Shown: positions 24,766 to 33,170 of the stretch, piece after piece | Position numbering within the stretch: the stretch's first letter is position 1 | Layout of the letters: each line of letters opens with the position of its first letter | Origin: DATFVA01 sp963832355 | GTDB lineage: Bacteria > Bacteroidota > Ignavibacteria > Ignavibacteriales > Ignavibacteriaceae | Assembly (NCBI GenBank): GCA_963832355.1 | Contig: CAWHTX010000010.1 | Location: 1-64,000 of the forward strand | Reading direction: 5' to 3' | Length of the DNA: 64,000 nt | The notes under the pieces: generated by a model | Databases searched by the model: none | Told to the model about the DNA's origin: nothing | The model's input: the letters and a program-made list of their open reading frames with translations, nothing else | Program-made: the position numbers and the translations under genes

Positions 24766-25146
24766 GTGAAGAAAATAAAAATTGTAATATTAACCGGGAG
24801 TTTTCTCTTAGGTTTAGTGGCTATAGGGTGCGGCAGCAGTCCTGCCGTGATAGATAAGGAATCGTCTACATCCTCTATTCGGGCCGCAGAAGAAGTAGGT
24901 GCGTCCGGTATTTCCAGCGCATCGCTCTATCTGCAATTAGCTAAAGAGGAGTTGGAAAAAGCCCAGGTATTTGCAGCAAATGGTGAGAAAAAACAGGCAG
25001 ACTCAATGTTACTGCGTGCAAGTGTGGATGGCGAACTGGCTGTAGCATTGTCACGGAGTGATGCTGACAGGAAGGAAGCAGCAGATGCGATGGATCGTGT
25101 AAAAAAACTTAGACAGGACAATAACTTATCTGAAGAAAGGAATTGA
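24766..25146 (+). CDS. DUF4398 lipoprotein
   Basis: 126 residues. I choose GTG 24766, since TTGGAG lies six bases upstream; a TTG at 24754 would overlap this ribosome site. The signal peptide ends in a lipobox (VAIGC). The helical body has SSASLYLQLAKEELEKAQVF, then AANGEKKQADSMLLRA, typical of DUF4398, a TPR-like hairpin found beside OmpA-type proteins. It precedes the OmpA-family lipoprotein by only three bases, so they form an operon and probably act together at the outer membrane. Function otherwise unknown. Confidence 0.85.
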   Translation: MKKIKIVILTGSFLLGLVAIGCGSSPAVIDKESSTSSIRAAEEVGASGISSASLYLQLAKEELEKAQVFAANGEKKQADSMLLRASVDGELAVALSRSDADRKEAADAMDRVKKLRQDNNLSEERN

Positions 25147-25149
25147 CGT

Positions 25150-25968
25150 ATGAAACTCATGATATATCTTATGGCACTAGTATTTACCGCGCTTATTGGA
25201 TGCAGCGCAAGTTTACCCCCTCAGGAATTAGTTGATGCACGGCTATCCTTTCAGCAGGCAAGTGCAGGACAAGCCGCACGATTAGTACCGGCAGAATTGC
25301 ACAAAGCAAAAACAGCTCTCGACCTCGCCGAAAAATCTTTCCTGGAAGATCCCGATTCTTACGTAACAATTGATCTTTCATATGTAGCAGATCGCAAATC
25401 GAAGATAGCCGAAGCCCTTGCTACTACGTTTGCTGAAAACGAAGCAACAGAAAAAGCTAAAAAAGATTACGAAGTTGCTCAAAACGAAATTATGAAAAAT
25501 ACAGCAGAGCAGCTTTCAGTTGAACAAAAAGCACGTATTGATGCTGAGAAGGTAGCGGCTGATGCACTGGCAGATCTCGCCAAACTTGCAGCCGTTAAGG
25601 AAGAAGCCCGGGGCCTGGTAATCACCCTTTCAGGCAGCGTACTTTTTGCTTCAAATGAATGGAGCCTCTTGCCTGCAGCACAGAACCGGCTAAACCGGGT
25701 AGCTGATGCTCTCATGTTGAACAAAGAACGCCAGCTTACAATTGAGGGATTTACCGATTCGCAGGGATCTTTAGAACATAACATGGTGTTATCCCAGAAG
25801 CGGGCTGACGTAGTGCGCTCATATTTAATATCGCGCGGATATCCGGGTAATCTTATTCAAGCCAATGGTATTGGTGAAGAAAGACCTGTAGCTAGTAATA
25901 CAAGCGCTGAGGGGCGGGCGAATAATCGTCGGGTAGAAATCATAGTAGCACCTATAACCAAACTGTAA
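25150..25968 (+). CDS. DUF4398 plus OmpA-domain lipoprotein
   Basis: 272 residues with a lipobox (ALIGC) near residue 18. The N-terminal half is long alpha-helical (LVPAELHKAKTALDLAEKSF, then a second helical pair), a DUF4398-like region. The C-terminal OmpA domain (about 160-272) has LSGSVLFASNEWSLLPAAQN, then LTIEGFTDSQGS and NRRVEIIV; the Asp and Arg contact peptidoglycan diaminopimelate in this family. It anchors the outer membrane to the wall. It is the second gene of the operon and ends in a strong terminator. Confidence 0.92.
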   Translation: MKLMIYLMALVFTALIGCSASLPPQELVDARLSFQQASAGQAARLVPAELHKAKTALDLAEKSFLEDPDSYVTIDLSYVADRKSKIAEALATTFAENEATEKAKKDYEVAQNEIMKNTAEQLSVEQKARIDAEKVAADALADLAKLAAVKEEARGLVITLSGSVLFASNEWSLLPAAQNRLNRVADALMLNKERQLTIEGFTDSQGSLEHNMVLSQKRADVVRSYLISRGYPGNLIQANGIGEERPVASNTSAEGRANNRRVEIIVAPITKL

Positions 25969-25990
25969 AAACGATTGATATTTATAAATC

Positions 25991-26022
25991 AAGACCCGGA
26001 AAATAGCCGGGTCTTTTTTTTA
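25991..26022 (+). terminator. Rho-independent terminator after the OmpA lipoprotein
   Basis: AAGACCCGG (25991-25999) pairs perfectly with CCGGGTCTT (26007-26015) around a seven-base loop, followed by a T run. Confidence 0.95.
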
Positions 26023-26070
26023 GGTTACATTTTCGCTTTAGGTATAAGGAAGGAAATAAATATATATAAC

Positions 26071-26940
26071 ATGGAAATTATTCTGTATGCTTTAATCCCT
26101 ATCATATTGATAGTTCTTTTAGGGAGCAGAATTGTAAGACCGACTCAACGAGGTCTGACAGAGCGGCTGGGTAAATACAATCGATTTGCAAATCCGGGAT
26201 TTCACTGGATATTCCCGTTTATTGAACGGATGTACAGAATTAACATCACAGAATCTATGATAAATGCCGAGCCGCAGGAAATTATCACTAACGACAATTT
26301 AAATGCAAGAGTTGACGCTCAGGTTTATTTTAAAGTTAAGGCTGATGAAGAGAGTGTAAAAAATTCCATTTACAATGTGAATAATTACATGTATCAGATT
26401 GTCAATTTGGCCCGGACGACCTTAAGAAATATTATCGGCACGTTAACATTAAAGTCAGCTAACAGTGAAAGAGGTAAAATAAATTCGGAGCTGCATAGAA
26501 CCCTCTATGAAGAAACTCAAAGTTGGGGTATTGAAATTGTCCGCACAGAATTAAAAGAAATTGATCCGCCGCCTGATGTACAGGAAACAATGAACAAGGT
26601 CGTGAAAGCCGAGAATGAAAAGGTTGCTGCAATTGACTTTGCTTCAGCAAGAGAAACAGTTGCAGACGGAGAAAAACGTGCCAAAATTAAAGAAGCTGAA
26701 GGCTACAAGCAGTCAAAAATACTGCAGGCAGAGGGTGATGCGGCAGCGATCAAATTAGTGAATGAAGCAGCAGATAAATACTTTGTCGGAAATTCTCAGC
26801 TTTTAAAAAGACTCGAAACAGCCCAGGCTGCACTTGAGAGCAACGCGAAGATAATAGTTCCGGCAAATCAACAACTTGTAAATGTTATTGGAGATCTGGC
26901 AGGAATATCACCAAAAAATAACGGGCAGGGGGAAAAGTAA
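26071..26940 (+). CDS. SPFH/band 7 membrane protein (stomatin/paraslipin type)
   Basis: 289 residues from ATG 26071; a longer frame reaches back into the preceding terminator and is rejected. One N-terminal membrane helix (ILYALIPIILIVLLGS) is followed by RIVRPTQRGLTERLGKYN and GFHWIFPFIERM, the opening of band 7 domains. The conserved SPFH core extends to about residue 190, including SWGIEIVRTELKEIDPP. A coiled-coil tail rich in Ala, Glu and Lys follows (AEGYKQSKILQAEGDAAAI). Such proteins form oligomeric membrane scaffolds and are often stress-linked. AAGGAAGG lies about 18 bases upstream of the ATG. Confidence 0.92.
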   Translation: MEIILYALIPIILIVLLGSRIVRPTQRGLTERLGKYNRFANPGFHWIFPFIERMYRINITESMINAEPQEIITNDNLNARVDAQVYFKVKADEESVKNSIYNVNNYMYQIVNLARTTLRNIIGTLTLKSANSERGKINSELHRTLYEETQSWGIEIVRTELKEIDPPPDVQETMNKVVKAENEKVAAIDFASARETVADGEKRAKIKEAEGYKQSKILQAEGDAAAIKLVNEAADKYFVGNSQLLKRLETAQAALESNAKIIVPANQQLVNVIGDLAGISPKNNGQGEK

Positions 26941-27160
26941 AGTGAGATAAACCTGAGTACTATAAAAGGATAGCATTGGCTCTGGCTGAAACTCAACGCC
27001 GCTTCCCGATATCATATAGTCAAAAATTATGGGGTCTTTCATAACATGAATCCGTGAAATATAAAGAGGGCCGGCTAAAAATATTCTTAAAACTATAATG
27101 GTTAGTTTCTGTAAAAATCAATTCGTTTCAGCTTTTGGAAGGCCGATCTGTAATACTGAA

Positions 27161-28015
27161 TTATCTAAATGCAAATCTCTCTGAGGGAAAAGGTATCTCG
27201 ATGTTATTCTCCCTGAATTTTTTGAATATTTCAAAATAGAGTAAGCTTTTCAGGATTGCGGGAGTAGTTATGTAATTGCTTGTCCAGATCAGGAGATCAA
27301 AGTTAAGTGAACTATCCCCAAATTCATTTAAGAGCACGAATGGTGCCGGATTTTTTAAAACACCATCTTCCTTAGCTGCAACTTCCAGTAAAATTTTCTT
27401 TACTTTTTCAGGATCCTCTTTATATGCAACACCCACCGGAATACTGAATCTCACATTCCTGTCAGTGTGGCTCCAGTTAATAACTGTTGATGAGATAAAA
27501 TCAGAGTTAGGAACAATCACAGAAATGTTATCATTTGTAACTACCGTTGTAGATCTCATAGAAATATTCATGACATCGCCGAAGACTTCTCCTACCTGTA
27601 TCCTGTCTCCTACTTTTATCGGTCTCTCAAAAAGGATAATTATTCCACTCACTAAATTGTTTGTGACATTCTGTAAGCCGAACCCTATTCCAACCCCGAG
27701 TGCACCGACAAGAATAGTTATTGTGCTCAAGTTAATTCCAACCGTTTGAATAACAATCACCAGTCCGAATGCAAGAAAACCATATCGAATAATTGTACCT
27801 ACCGCGAGCCGCACTCCCAGTTCCACCTTGCTTTTAGAAAGGACTTTAAAGACAATCCATTTTTTAAGCTTTGCAGTAATAAAGAGAAGAAGCCAGGCAA
27901 GAAAAATAAAATAAAGAATAGTCCAGAGAGTTATTGAAGAATTCCCGATATCTATCAGCTGAATGCTGAGGAAATCTTTCACAACATTAAAATATTTTTG
28001 TATGAATTCCTTCAT
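27161..28015 (-). CDS. Small-conductance mechanosensitive channel (MscS)
   Basis: 284 residues on the minus strand. It has an N-terminal helix, then three membrane segments, the last being the pore helix (LGVGIGFGLQNVTNNLVSGI), followed by the beta domain (ERPIKVGDRIQVGEVFGDV, then RSTTVVTNDNISVIVPNSDF) and a cytoplasmic vestibule. It opens on membrane tension to release solutes in osmotic downshock. The length is close to E. coli MscS (286). It is transcribed opposite to its neighbours and shares a 332-base divergent region with the sll1863-like gene. Confidence 0.95.
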   Translation of the reverse strand: MKEFIQKYFNVVKDFLSIQLIDIGNSSITLWTILYFIFLAWLLLFITAKLKKWIVFKVLSKSKVELGVRLAVGTIIRYGFLAFGLVIVIQTVGINLSTITILVGALGVGIGFGLQNVTNNLVSGIIILFERPIKVGDRIQVGEVFGDVMNISMRSTTVVTNDNISVIVPNSDFISSTVINWSHTDRNVRFSIPVGVAYKEDPEKVKKILLEVAAKEDGVLKNPAPFVLLNEFGDSSLNFDLLIWTSNYITTPAILKSLLYFEIFKKFRENNIEIPFPSERFAFR

Positions 28016-28347
28016 TAATTACCGCCGTCTGCATGTTACAAATCCTTAACCTTCACCACTCGTTTAATATACAACAAAATCCGAACAGGCACTTCATCCT
28101 AAAGATGTAGTTCCATTTTCATCCTTTTGTGCGATTGATCAATCCTAAAATTCTCGATATCATATTACGGTAATCCTGGATTTTTTACTTGAATTCTCAA
28201 TTATAATTTTAACGGAGCTATCAATTAAAATGAAGTGGAATTAACCCTGAGGAACTACAAAAAATGATATCAAAATTGTTATGGTTAGTGTACCAAAACA
28301 TTTAAAAAGGTCGATTAAATATTTCTTAACATAATACAAGGAGAATT
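28016..28347. other. Divergent intergenic region between mscS and the sll1863-like gene
   Basis: Contains island element copy 7 at 28098-28145 and otherwise AT-rich DNA. GGAG before 28348 is the ribosome site of the plus-strand gene. No further gene is seen. Confidence 0.5.
28098..28145 (+). promoter_or_regulatory. Island upstream element, copy 7
   Basis: CCTAAAGATGTAGTTCC, then ATTTTCATCCTTTTG, then TGCGATTGATCAATCC. It lies about 205 bases before the sll1863-like lipoprotein gene, the largest distance among the nine. Confidence 0.65.
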
Positions 28348-28776
28348 ATGAAAAACAAACATTTTATCTTAGCAGCTATCTTGCTGATGGCTGGATCACT
28401 ATTAACCGGTTGTGATAATAACCGAGAAAATGCAAATGAAAAGGTCAAACAAGCAAATCAGGATATGGTAGATGAACAGGCTCAATATGAGAAAGAATGG
28501 CAGCAGTTCAAACACGATACTGAGTTAAAAATCAATGCTAACCAAAAAAATATTGCTGATTTCAAAACGGCGATGAAAACAACCAGTGAAAAATTCAAAG
28601 CTAAATATGAAAATGAAATCCTGACGCTGGAACAGAAAAATATCGAATTACAAAAAAAATTGAATGATTATAAGTATGAAGGAAAAGATAATTGGGAAGA
28701 ATTCAAACAAGAGTTTAATAATGATATTGATAGTGTTGGAAATGCGCTCAATGCTTTATTTGAAAAGAAAGTTTAA
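28348..28776 (+). CDS. sll1863-like stress lipoprotein
   Basis: 142 residues, starting at ATG 28348 after AAGGAGAA. The signal peptide ends in a lipobox (LLTGC). The mature part is one long charged alpha-helical region: EKEWQQFKHDTELKINANQK, then NIADFKTAMKTTSEKFKAKY, then NWEEFKQEFNNDIDSVGNAL. It fits the sll1863-type stress-response proteins by composition and layout. Role unknown, probably periplasmic. It lies in a stress-gene pair with the hibernation factor 188 bases downstream. Confidence 0.72.
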   Translation: MKNKHFILAAILLMAGSLLTGCDNNRENANEKVKQANQDMVDEQAQYEKEWQQFKHDTELKINANQKNIADFKTAMKTTSEKFKAKYENEILTLEQKNIELQKKLNDYKYEGKDNWEEFKQEFNNDIDSVGNALNALFEKKV

Positions 28777-28963
28777 TGATTAACAGAATAGTTTTTTATT
28801 AAGCAATTTTGCAGTCTGCGGGGATGATGATAGGACGAACACGAAATGAAACAGGCAAGTGAGCGAAATGCTTGAAATTGATCCTGTTTTGCCTGAAGGT
28901 TAGGAGAATGATCAGTCTTACGAAATAGTTAACGCAAGTACATAATCACGTCAGGAGAAAACT

Positions 28964-29332
28964 ATGAATATCCATATCAATACGGGTCATAAGATACAGG
29001 GTAACCAGGCACTAATTTCTAAATTCAGCAACATAATTGAGAGCTCATTAAGTAGAGTGAGTGATCACATTACCAAAGTGGAAGTACATTTGAAAGATGA
29101 AGATGGTTACAAGAAAGGAAATAACGACAAACGCTGCATGATTGAAGTACGACTCGAAGGACGCCAGCCCATAGTTGTTACCGATCATGCCGATAATTTG
29201 AACCAGGCACTGGACGGTGCCCTGGATAAATTAATAAATATGATAAAAAGCATCCTGGGTCGGCAACACGATCAAAGGAGTCACAATTCCGAAAGATCCA
29301 CACCTGAACCAGAATATCGGGAGGAAAAGTGA
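28964..29332 (+). CDS. hpf: HPF/RaiA-family ribosome hibernation factor
   Basis: 122 residues, starting at ATG 28964 after CAGGAGAAAAC. The single domain (1-100) has the beta-alpha-beta-beta-beta-alpha order of RaiA/HPF. ITKVEVHLKDEDGYKKGNND is followed by CMIEVRLEGRQPIVVTDHAD, then the second helix (NLNQALDGALDKLINMIKSI) and a charged tail. These proteins bind the 30S decoding region in stationary phase or stress. The long form's dimerisation domain is absent. Its neighbours (sll1863-like, CsbD-like, lmo0937-like) support a stress role. Confidence 0.85.
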   Translation: MNIHINTGHKIQGNQALISKFSNIIESSLSRVSDHITKVEVHLKDEDGYKKGNNDKRCMIEVRLEGRQPIVVTDHADNLNQALDGALDKLINMIKSILGRQHDQRSHNSERSTPEPEYREEK

Positions 29333-29476
29333 TATTCCAGCGTGGATAAGACTTTACCAAATTTGATCTGAATGAACAGCTTCATGATGCGGAATGAGTA
29401 AAATTAAGTCATTTCAACAGAACAATACGAATAATAGAGGTAAAGGTAAGAGGTGGCTGCGGGTGTTTAATTATAG

Positions 29477-29524
29477 CTCAAAAGACGTAGTCCCTTTTTC
29501 ATCCTTTTGACCGATTGTACGGGC
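29477..29524 (+). promoter_or_regulatory. Island upstream element, copy 8
   Basis: CTCAAAAGACGTAGTCCC, T-run, TTCATCCTTTTG, ACCGATTGTACGGGC. Close to the consensus, about 60 bases before the mlaE-like gene. Confidence 0.7.
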
Positions 29525-29582
29525 TTATATTTCTGTCTAACATCATTCATAGAGTATTTATAATAAATGTATATACGAAGGA

Positions 29583-30416
29583 ATGATATTGCACCAGTCG
29601 CCCGATAAAGATTATAATGCTGAAGCAGGAAGTGAAGCCTCACCGGCAACTATTCCTGATTCATTACTTACGACATTCCTCCTGGAAGTGCATTCGCTCA
29701 CTGTTTTCATACTGCGCTTTTTCAAAGAAGTGTTTAGGCCGCCTTACGAGTTTAATGAACTGCTCAGGCAATCATTTATAATTGGTTATAAATCATTTCC
29801 CCTGGTTGCAATTACAGGTTTTATAATCGGGCTTGTGCTTACCATTCAGACAGGACCCACATTAGCAAAGTTTGGAGCAGAATCCTGGCTTCCGGCAATG
29901 GTAGCGGTGTCAATAATCCGGGAAATCGGGCCGGTTATAACTTCTTTAATATTTGCAGGAAAGGTGGGTTCAGGGATCGGGGCAGAACTGGCCTCAATGA
30001 AAGTAACTGAACAGATAGATGCCATGAAGGTATCAGGCACTAATCCATATAAATATCTTGTAGTTACGAGAATAGTTTCTGCAACCCTGATGCTTCCGAT
30101 TCTGGTAATTCTTTCCGATGCATGCGGTTTATTAGGATCATACATTGCAGTAAATTTAAAAAGCAATGTAAGTACCTATCTGTTTTTTTCTCAGATCTTC
30201 CAGAGTCTGCAATTTGCAGATCTGATTCCTGCATTCATAAAAACTTTTTTCTTTGGATTTGCGATTGGTGTTATAGGATGTCATAAAGGATATTATTCAA
30301 ATAAAGGTACTGAAGGTGTTGGGAAAGCAGCCAACTCTGCCGTTGTATTTGCCTCCCTGATGGTATTTTTAATAGACATGGTTGCAGTGCAAATTACAAG
30401 TTTACTTCAAAATTAA
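29583..30416 (+). CDS. mlaE: MlaE-type lipid ABC transporter permease
   Basis: 277 residues. A soluble N-terminal stretch (to about 40) precedes five to six membrane helices. The conserved blocks are IIGYKSFPLVAITGFIIGLV, then GPTLAKFGAESWLPAMVAVS, then REIGPVITSLIFAGKVGSGI, then GAELASMKVTEQIDAMKVSG, the MlaE coupling and elbow regions. With MlaF and MlaD it moves phospholipids between the inner membrane and the periplasm to maintain outer-membrane asymmetry. First gene of the operon; 17 bases separate it from mlaF. An island element lies upstream. Confidence 0.93.
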   Translation: MILHQSPDKDYNAEAGSEASPATIPDSLLTTFLLEVHSLTVFILRFFKEVFRPPYEFNELLRQSFIIGYKSFPLVAITGFIIGLVLTIQTGPTLAKFGAESWLPAMVAVSIIREIGPVITSLIFAGKVGSGIGAELASMKVTEQIDAMKVSGTNPYKYLVVTRIVSATLMLPILVILSDACGLLGSYIAVNLKSNVSTYLFFSQIFQSLQFADLIPAFIKTFFFGFAIGVIGCHKGYYSNKGTEGVGKAANSAVVFASLMVFLIDMVAVQITSLLQN

Positions 30417-30433
30417 ATCAATCAATTAAAAGA

Positions 30434-31213
30434 ATGACACATAATACAGAAGATATAGAAACTAAAGATGATAAGAAGCTGAACACTCCTGTTGCACTTA
30501 AAATGGAGCATCTGAAGAAATCTTTTGGGAATAACCATGTATTGCGGGATATTAATCTTAAAATTGCTATAGGGGAAAATCTTGCGATCCTTGGTAAGTC
30601 GGGAACGGGTAAATCAGTCCTTATTAAATGTATTGCGGGATTGGTTGAAATTGATGAGGGGAAACTATTTATCTTCGGACAAAATATTTCTGAAATAAAA
30701 AGTGATGAACTATCTGAGATACAAAGAAAAATCGGATTTCTTTTTCAAAGCGGTGCTTTATATGACTCAATGACAGTAAGGGAAAACCTCGAATTCCCGC
30801 TTAGAAGGAAAAAGAGATCAATGAAAAAAGATACGATGGAACTTTTAATAAAAGAAGCACTGGAGAATGTAGGACTTTCTAAGACGATTAACGAGATGCC
30901 TTCAGAGCTCTCCGGCGGGATGCGCAAAAGATTGGGTTTAGCCCGGACTTTGATTCTAAAACCCGAGATAATGCTTTATGATGAACCTACAACGGGGCTG
31001 GATCCTATAACATCCAGAGAAATTAGTAAGCTGATCCTTGATGTACAAAGGAAATATAAAACAACCTCAATTATCATCACACACGATACCGAATGCGCCA
31101 GGCTAACTGCAAACCGGTGTATAATAATTAAGGACGGAATTTGCTTTGCAGAAGGATCTTACACTGATCTGATCAATTCAACAGACCCGTGGATAAAATC
31201 ATTTTTTGAATAG
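30434..31213 (+). CDS. mlaF: MlaF-type ABC transporter ATP-binding protein
   Basis: 259 residues. It contains Walker A (GKSGTGKSVL), a Q-loop (FLFQSGALYDSMTVRENLEF), the signature LSGGMRKRLGLART in the MlaF form, Walker B (ILKPEIMLYDEP) and the H-loop (IIITHD). The first 25 residues are polar and variable. It powers the MlaE permease by ATP hydrolysis. It lies between mlaE and mlaD with short gaps, as in Mla operons. Confidence 0.94.
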   Translation: MTHNTEDIETKDDKKLNTPVALKMEHLKKSFGNNHVLRDINLKIAIGENLAILGKSGTGKSVLIKCIAGLVEIDEGKLFIFGQNISEIKSDELSEIQRKIGFLFQSGALYDSMTVRENLEFPLRRKKRSMKKDTMELLIKEALENVGLSKTINEMPSELSGGMRKRLGLARTLILKPEIMLYDEPTTGLDPITSREISKLILDVQRKYKTTSIIITHDTECARLTANRCIIIKDGICFAEGSYTDLINSTDPWIKSFFE

Positions 31214-31239
31214 ATAAAGAAATAAGAAGAGATAGTTAA

Positions 31240-32103
31240 ATGAAAAACAATATAAACAGTAAAATTAGATTGGGAATATTCATTAGCCTTGGAATTGCAG
31301 TATTTATTGCTGCAATATATTTCCTCGGTGCGAAACAGCAGCTGTTCAGAAGCACTTTTCGCTTAAGCGGAGTATTCAGGGATGTTGGGGGACTTCAGGC
31401 AGGAAATAACGTGCGTTTATCAGGAATAAATGTTGGCACCGTAGAAAATATCACAATGATCAGTGATACTTCTGTAAGAGTTGGCATCCTTGTTGACGAA
31501 AACACCCGGGAGTTCATAAAAAAAGATGCGCTTGCAACTATTGGTTCTGAAGGCCTTATGGGGAATAAAGTTTTAATTATCAGTCCTGGAACAGGCGGAA
31601 AAAAAGGAATAGAAAATAATGATGTTATACAGACAGCTCCTCCAATTAATATGGACGATATTCTGTTTTCATTAAAATCAACAATTGATAATGCCTCAAG
31701 CATTACAGGTTATTTAAAGACAATTACAAATAATGTACAGTCAGGAGAGGGAACGATCGGAAGACTGATAATGGATAAGTCGTGGCGGGAAAATTTCGAT
31801 TCAACTTTTGCAAATCTTAAAGATGGCTCAGTTGGATTTAAGACCTTTATGGAGAAAACAAATGAACTGAACCTTCTCCTGGCGTCATTAAATACAACTG
31901 TTGAGAATGCGTCTGACATTACGTTAGATCTTTCTAAAATTACTAACAATATGCAATCTGGAAAAGGAATAATGGGGAAACTGTTGATGGACAACTCAAC
32001 AGGGGAGAATTTCGATACTACTTTAGTTAATCTTAAAAACAGTTTAGCCCAGTTTGAAATATTTATAAAGAAAGCACAGGGTAGTTGGCTGCTGGGATTT
32101 TAA
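31240..32103 (+). CDS. mlaD: MlaD-type MCE domain protein
   Basis: 287 residues. One N-terminal membrane helix (LGIFISLGIAVFIAAIYFLG) anchors the protein. The MCE domain (about 35-120) has FRDVGGLQAGNNVRLSGINV, then GTVENI, and ATIGSEGLMGNKVLIISPG. A long periplasmic region follows, with two internal repeats of the form NNVQSGEGTIGRLIMDKS...NFDSTF and NNMQSGKGIMGKLLMDNS...NFDTTL. MCE proteins form hexameric rings carrying lipid across the periplasm. Cotranscribed with mlaE and mlaF. Confidence 0.93.
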   Translation: MKNNINSKIRLGIFISLGIAVFIAAIYFLGAKQQLFRSTFRLSGVFRDVGGLQAGNNVRLSGINVGTVENITMISDTSVRVGILVDENTREFIKKDALATIGSEGLMGNKVLIISPGTGGKKGIENNDVIQTAPPINMDDILFSLKSTIDNASSITGYLKTITNNVQSGEGTIGRLIMDKSWRENFDSTFANLKDGSVGFKTFMEKTNELNLLLASLNTTVENASDITLDLSKITNNMQSGKGIMGKLLMDNSTGENFDTTLVNLKNSLAQFEIFIKKAQGSWLLGF

Positions 32104-32160
32104 AGGAAGAGCTAATAATAAGTTGAACAGATGTGAACATTCTGTTACAGAGATTGTAAT

Positions 32161-32790
32161 ATGGTCTTTATCATTTTTCTAAAAGGAATCTTTATAGGTT
32201 TTGCGATGGCAGTACCCATTGGGCCTATTGGAATAATGTGTATTCGCAGGACATTGACTGAGGGACGATTACGCGGGCTAATTATAGGTCTTGGAGCTGC
32301 CACTGCGGATTTGATTTATGGTTGTATTGCTGCCTTTGGTCTTACGATTATTTCAGATACTCTTGTCAGCCAAAGAATTTGGATACGACTTGCAGGAGGA
32401 ATACTGCTTCTTTACCTGGGTTTAAGAACTTTCAGAAAAATACCTGCTGATCCCAGGATTCCAATAAACAATAGAGGGATTTTTCGAACATATTTAACAT
32501 CTTTTTTTATAACTCTTACAAATCCTTTAACAATTTTTGCTTTTCTTGCCGTATTTGCCGCCCTCGGATTGGGGAGTGATCTTGGCAATTTTTCTGCCTC
32601 AGCTCTTGTTGCGGGTGTTTTTATAGGTTCGGGGTTATGGTTTCTGGCCCTAAGTTCCGGAGTTTTACTTTTCCGAAAGAAGCTCGACTTAGCCGGACTT
32701 GGGTGGGTGAATAAAATTGCCGGTATACTGATTATTCTTTCAGGAATAATTGTTATGGCTAGTTTACTAATAAAAAGGTCCCAGGCATAA
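32161..32790 (+). CDS. LysE-family translocator
   Basis: 209 residues, six membrane helices. The start block GFAMAVPIGPIGIMCIRRTL, then LRGLIIGLGAATADLIYG, and the middle LTNPLTIFAFLAVFAALGLG are the LysE/RhtB signature (PGP..., NP..). Members export amino acids or other small metabolites by proton exchange; the substrate here is unknown. It follows mlaD by 57 bases without a terminator, so it may belong to that transcript. Confidence 0.88.
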   Translation: MVFIIFLKGIFIGFAMAVPIGPIGIMCIRRTLTEGRLRGLIIGLGAATADLIYGCIAAFGLTIISDTLVSQRIWIRLAGGILLLYLGLRTFRKIPADPRIPINNRGIFRTYLTSFFITLTNPLTIFAFLAVFAALGLGSDLGNFSASALVAGVFIGSGLWFLALSSGVLLFRKKLDLAGLGWVNKIAGILIILSGIIVMASLLIKRSQA

Positions 32791-33170
32791 ATGAAAGGAT
32801 TTACCCCAATCCATTGCCGCATTGAACTTAATAAATACATTATTTTGTTGGAACAGCGGTTGCTGTAAATTATCAAATGTACAAGCCTTGCTGCCTGAGT
32901 AAGGGAGCCAAAATGATAGTTGGTTTACAATAACATTCAAAAATTATCAGGGTAGCTCCGTGCATCTATCTTCAAATAATTTGTTCCCAACAGATAGGAT
33001 TAAGCCTTTTTTCATCCCTTTGCCTGATTGTTTCGACTTGCGCCTTCCCGTATTTTCATATGAGTTTAATAAAGACTATTTGTACAGAAACTCTAAAATA
33101 AAAGCTCGTGTAAAAGCGATAAGCACATTAACGATTTTTATTTAGAATATTAAAGGAAGAGAATTTAACA
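32791..33170. other. Intergenic region with island element copy 9
   Basis: 380 bases without a convincing gene; a 61-codon frame at 32960 overlaps the element and is probably chance. It holds the copy at 32990-33040 and an AAGGAAGAG ribosome site before 33171. Confidence 0.5.
32990..33040 (+). promoter_or_regulatory. Island upstream element, copy 9
   Basis: ACAGATAGGATTAAGCC, T-run, TTCATCCCTTTGCC, TGATTGTTTCGACTTG. It lies about 130 bases before the DUF4382 gene and is the last copy in the window. Confidence 0.65.

Noticed and set aside
32960..33145. 61-codon plus-strand frame
   Set aside because: It overlaps island element copy 9, which is conserved as DNA at nine sites and not in a fixed frame.
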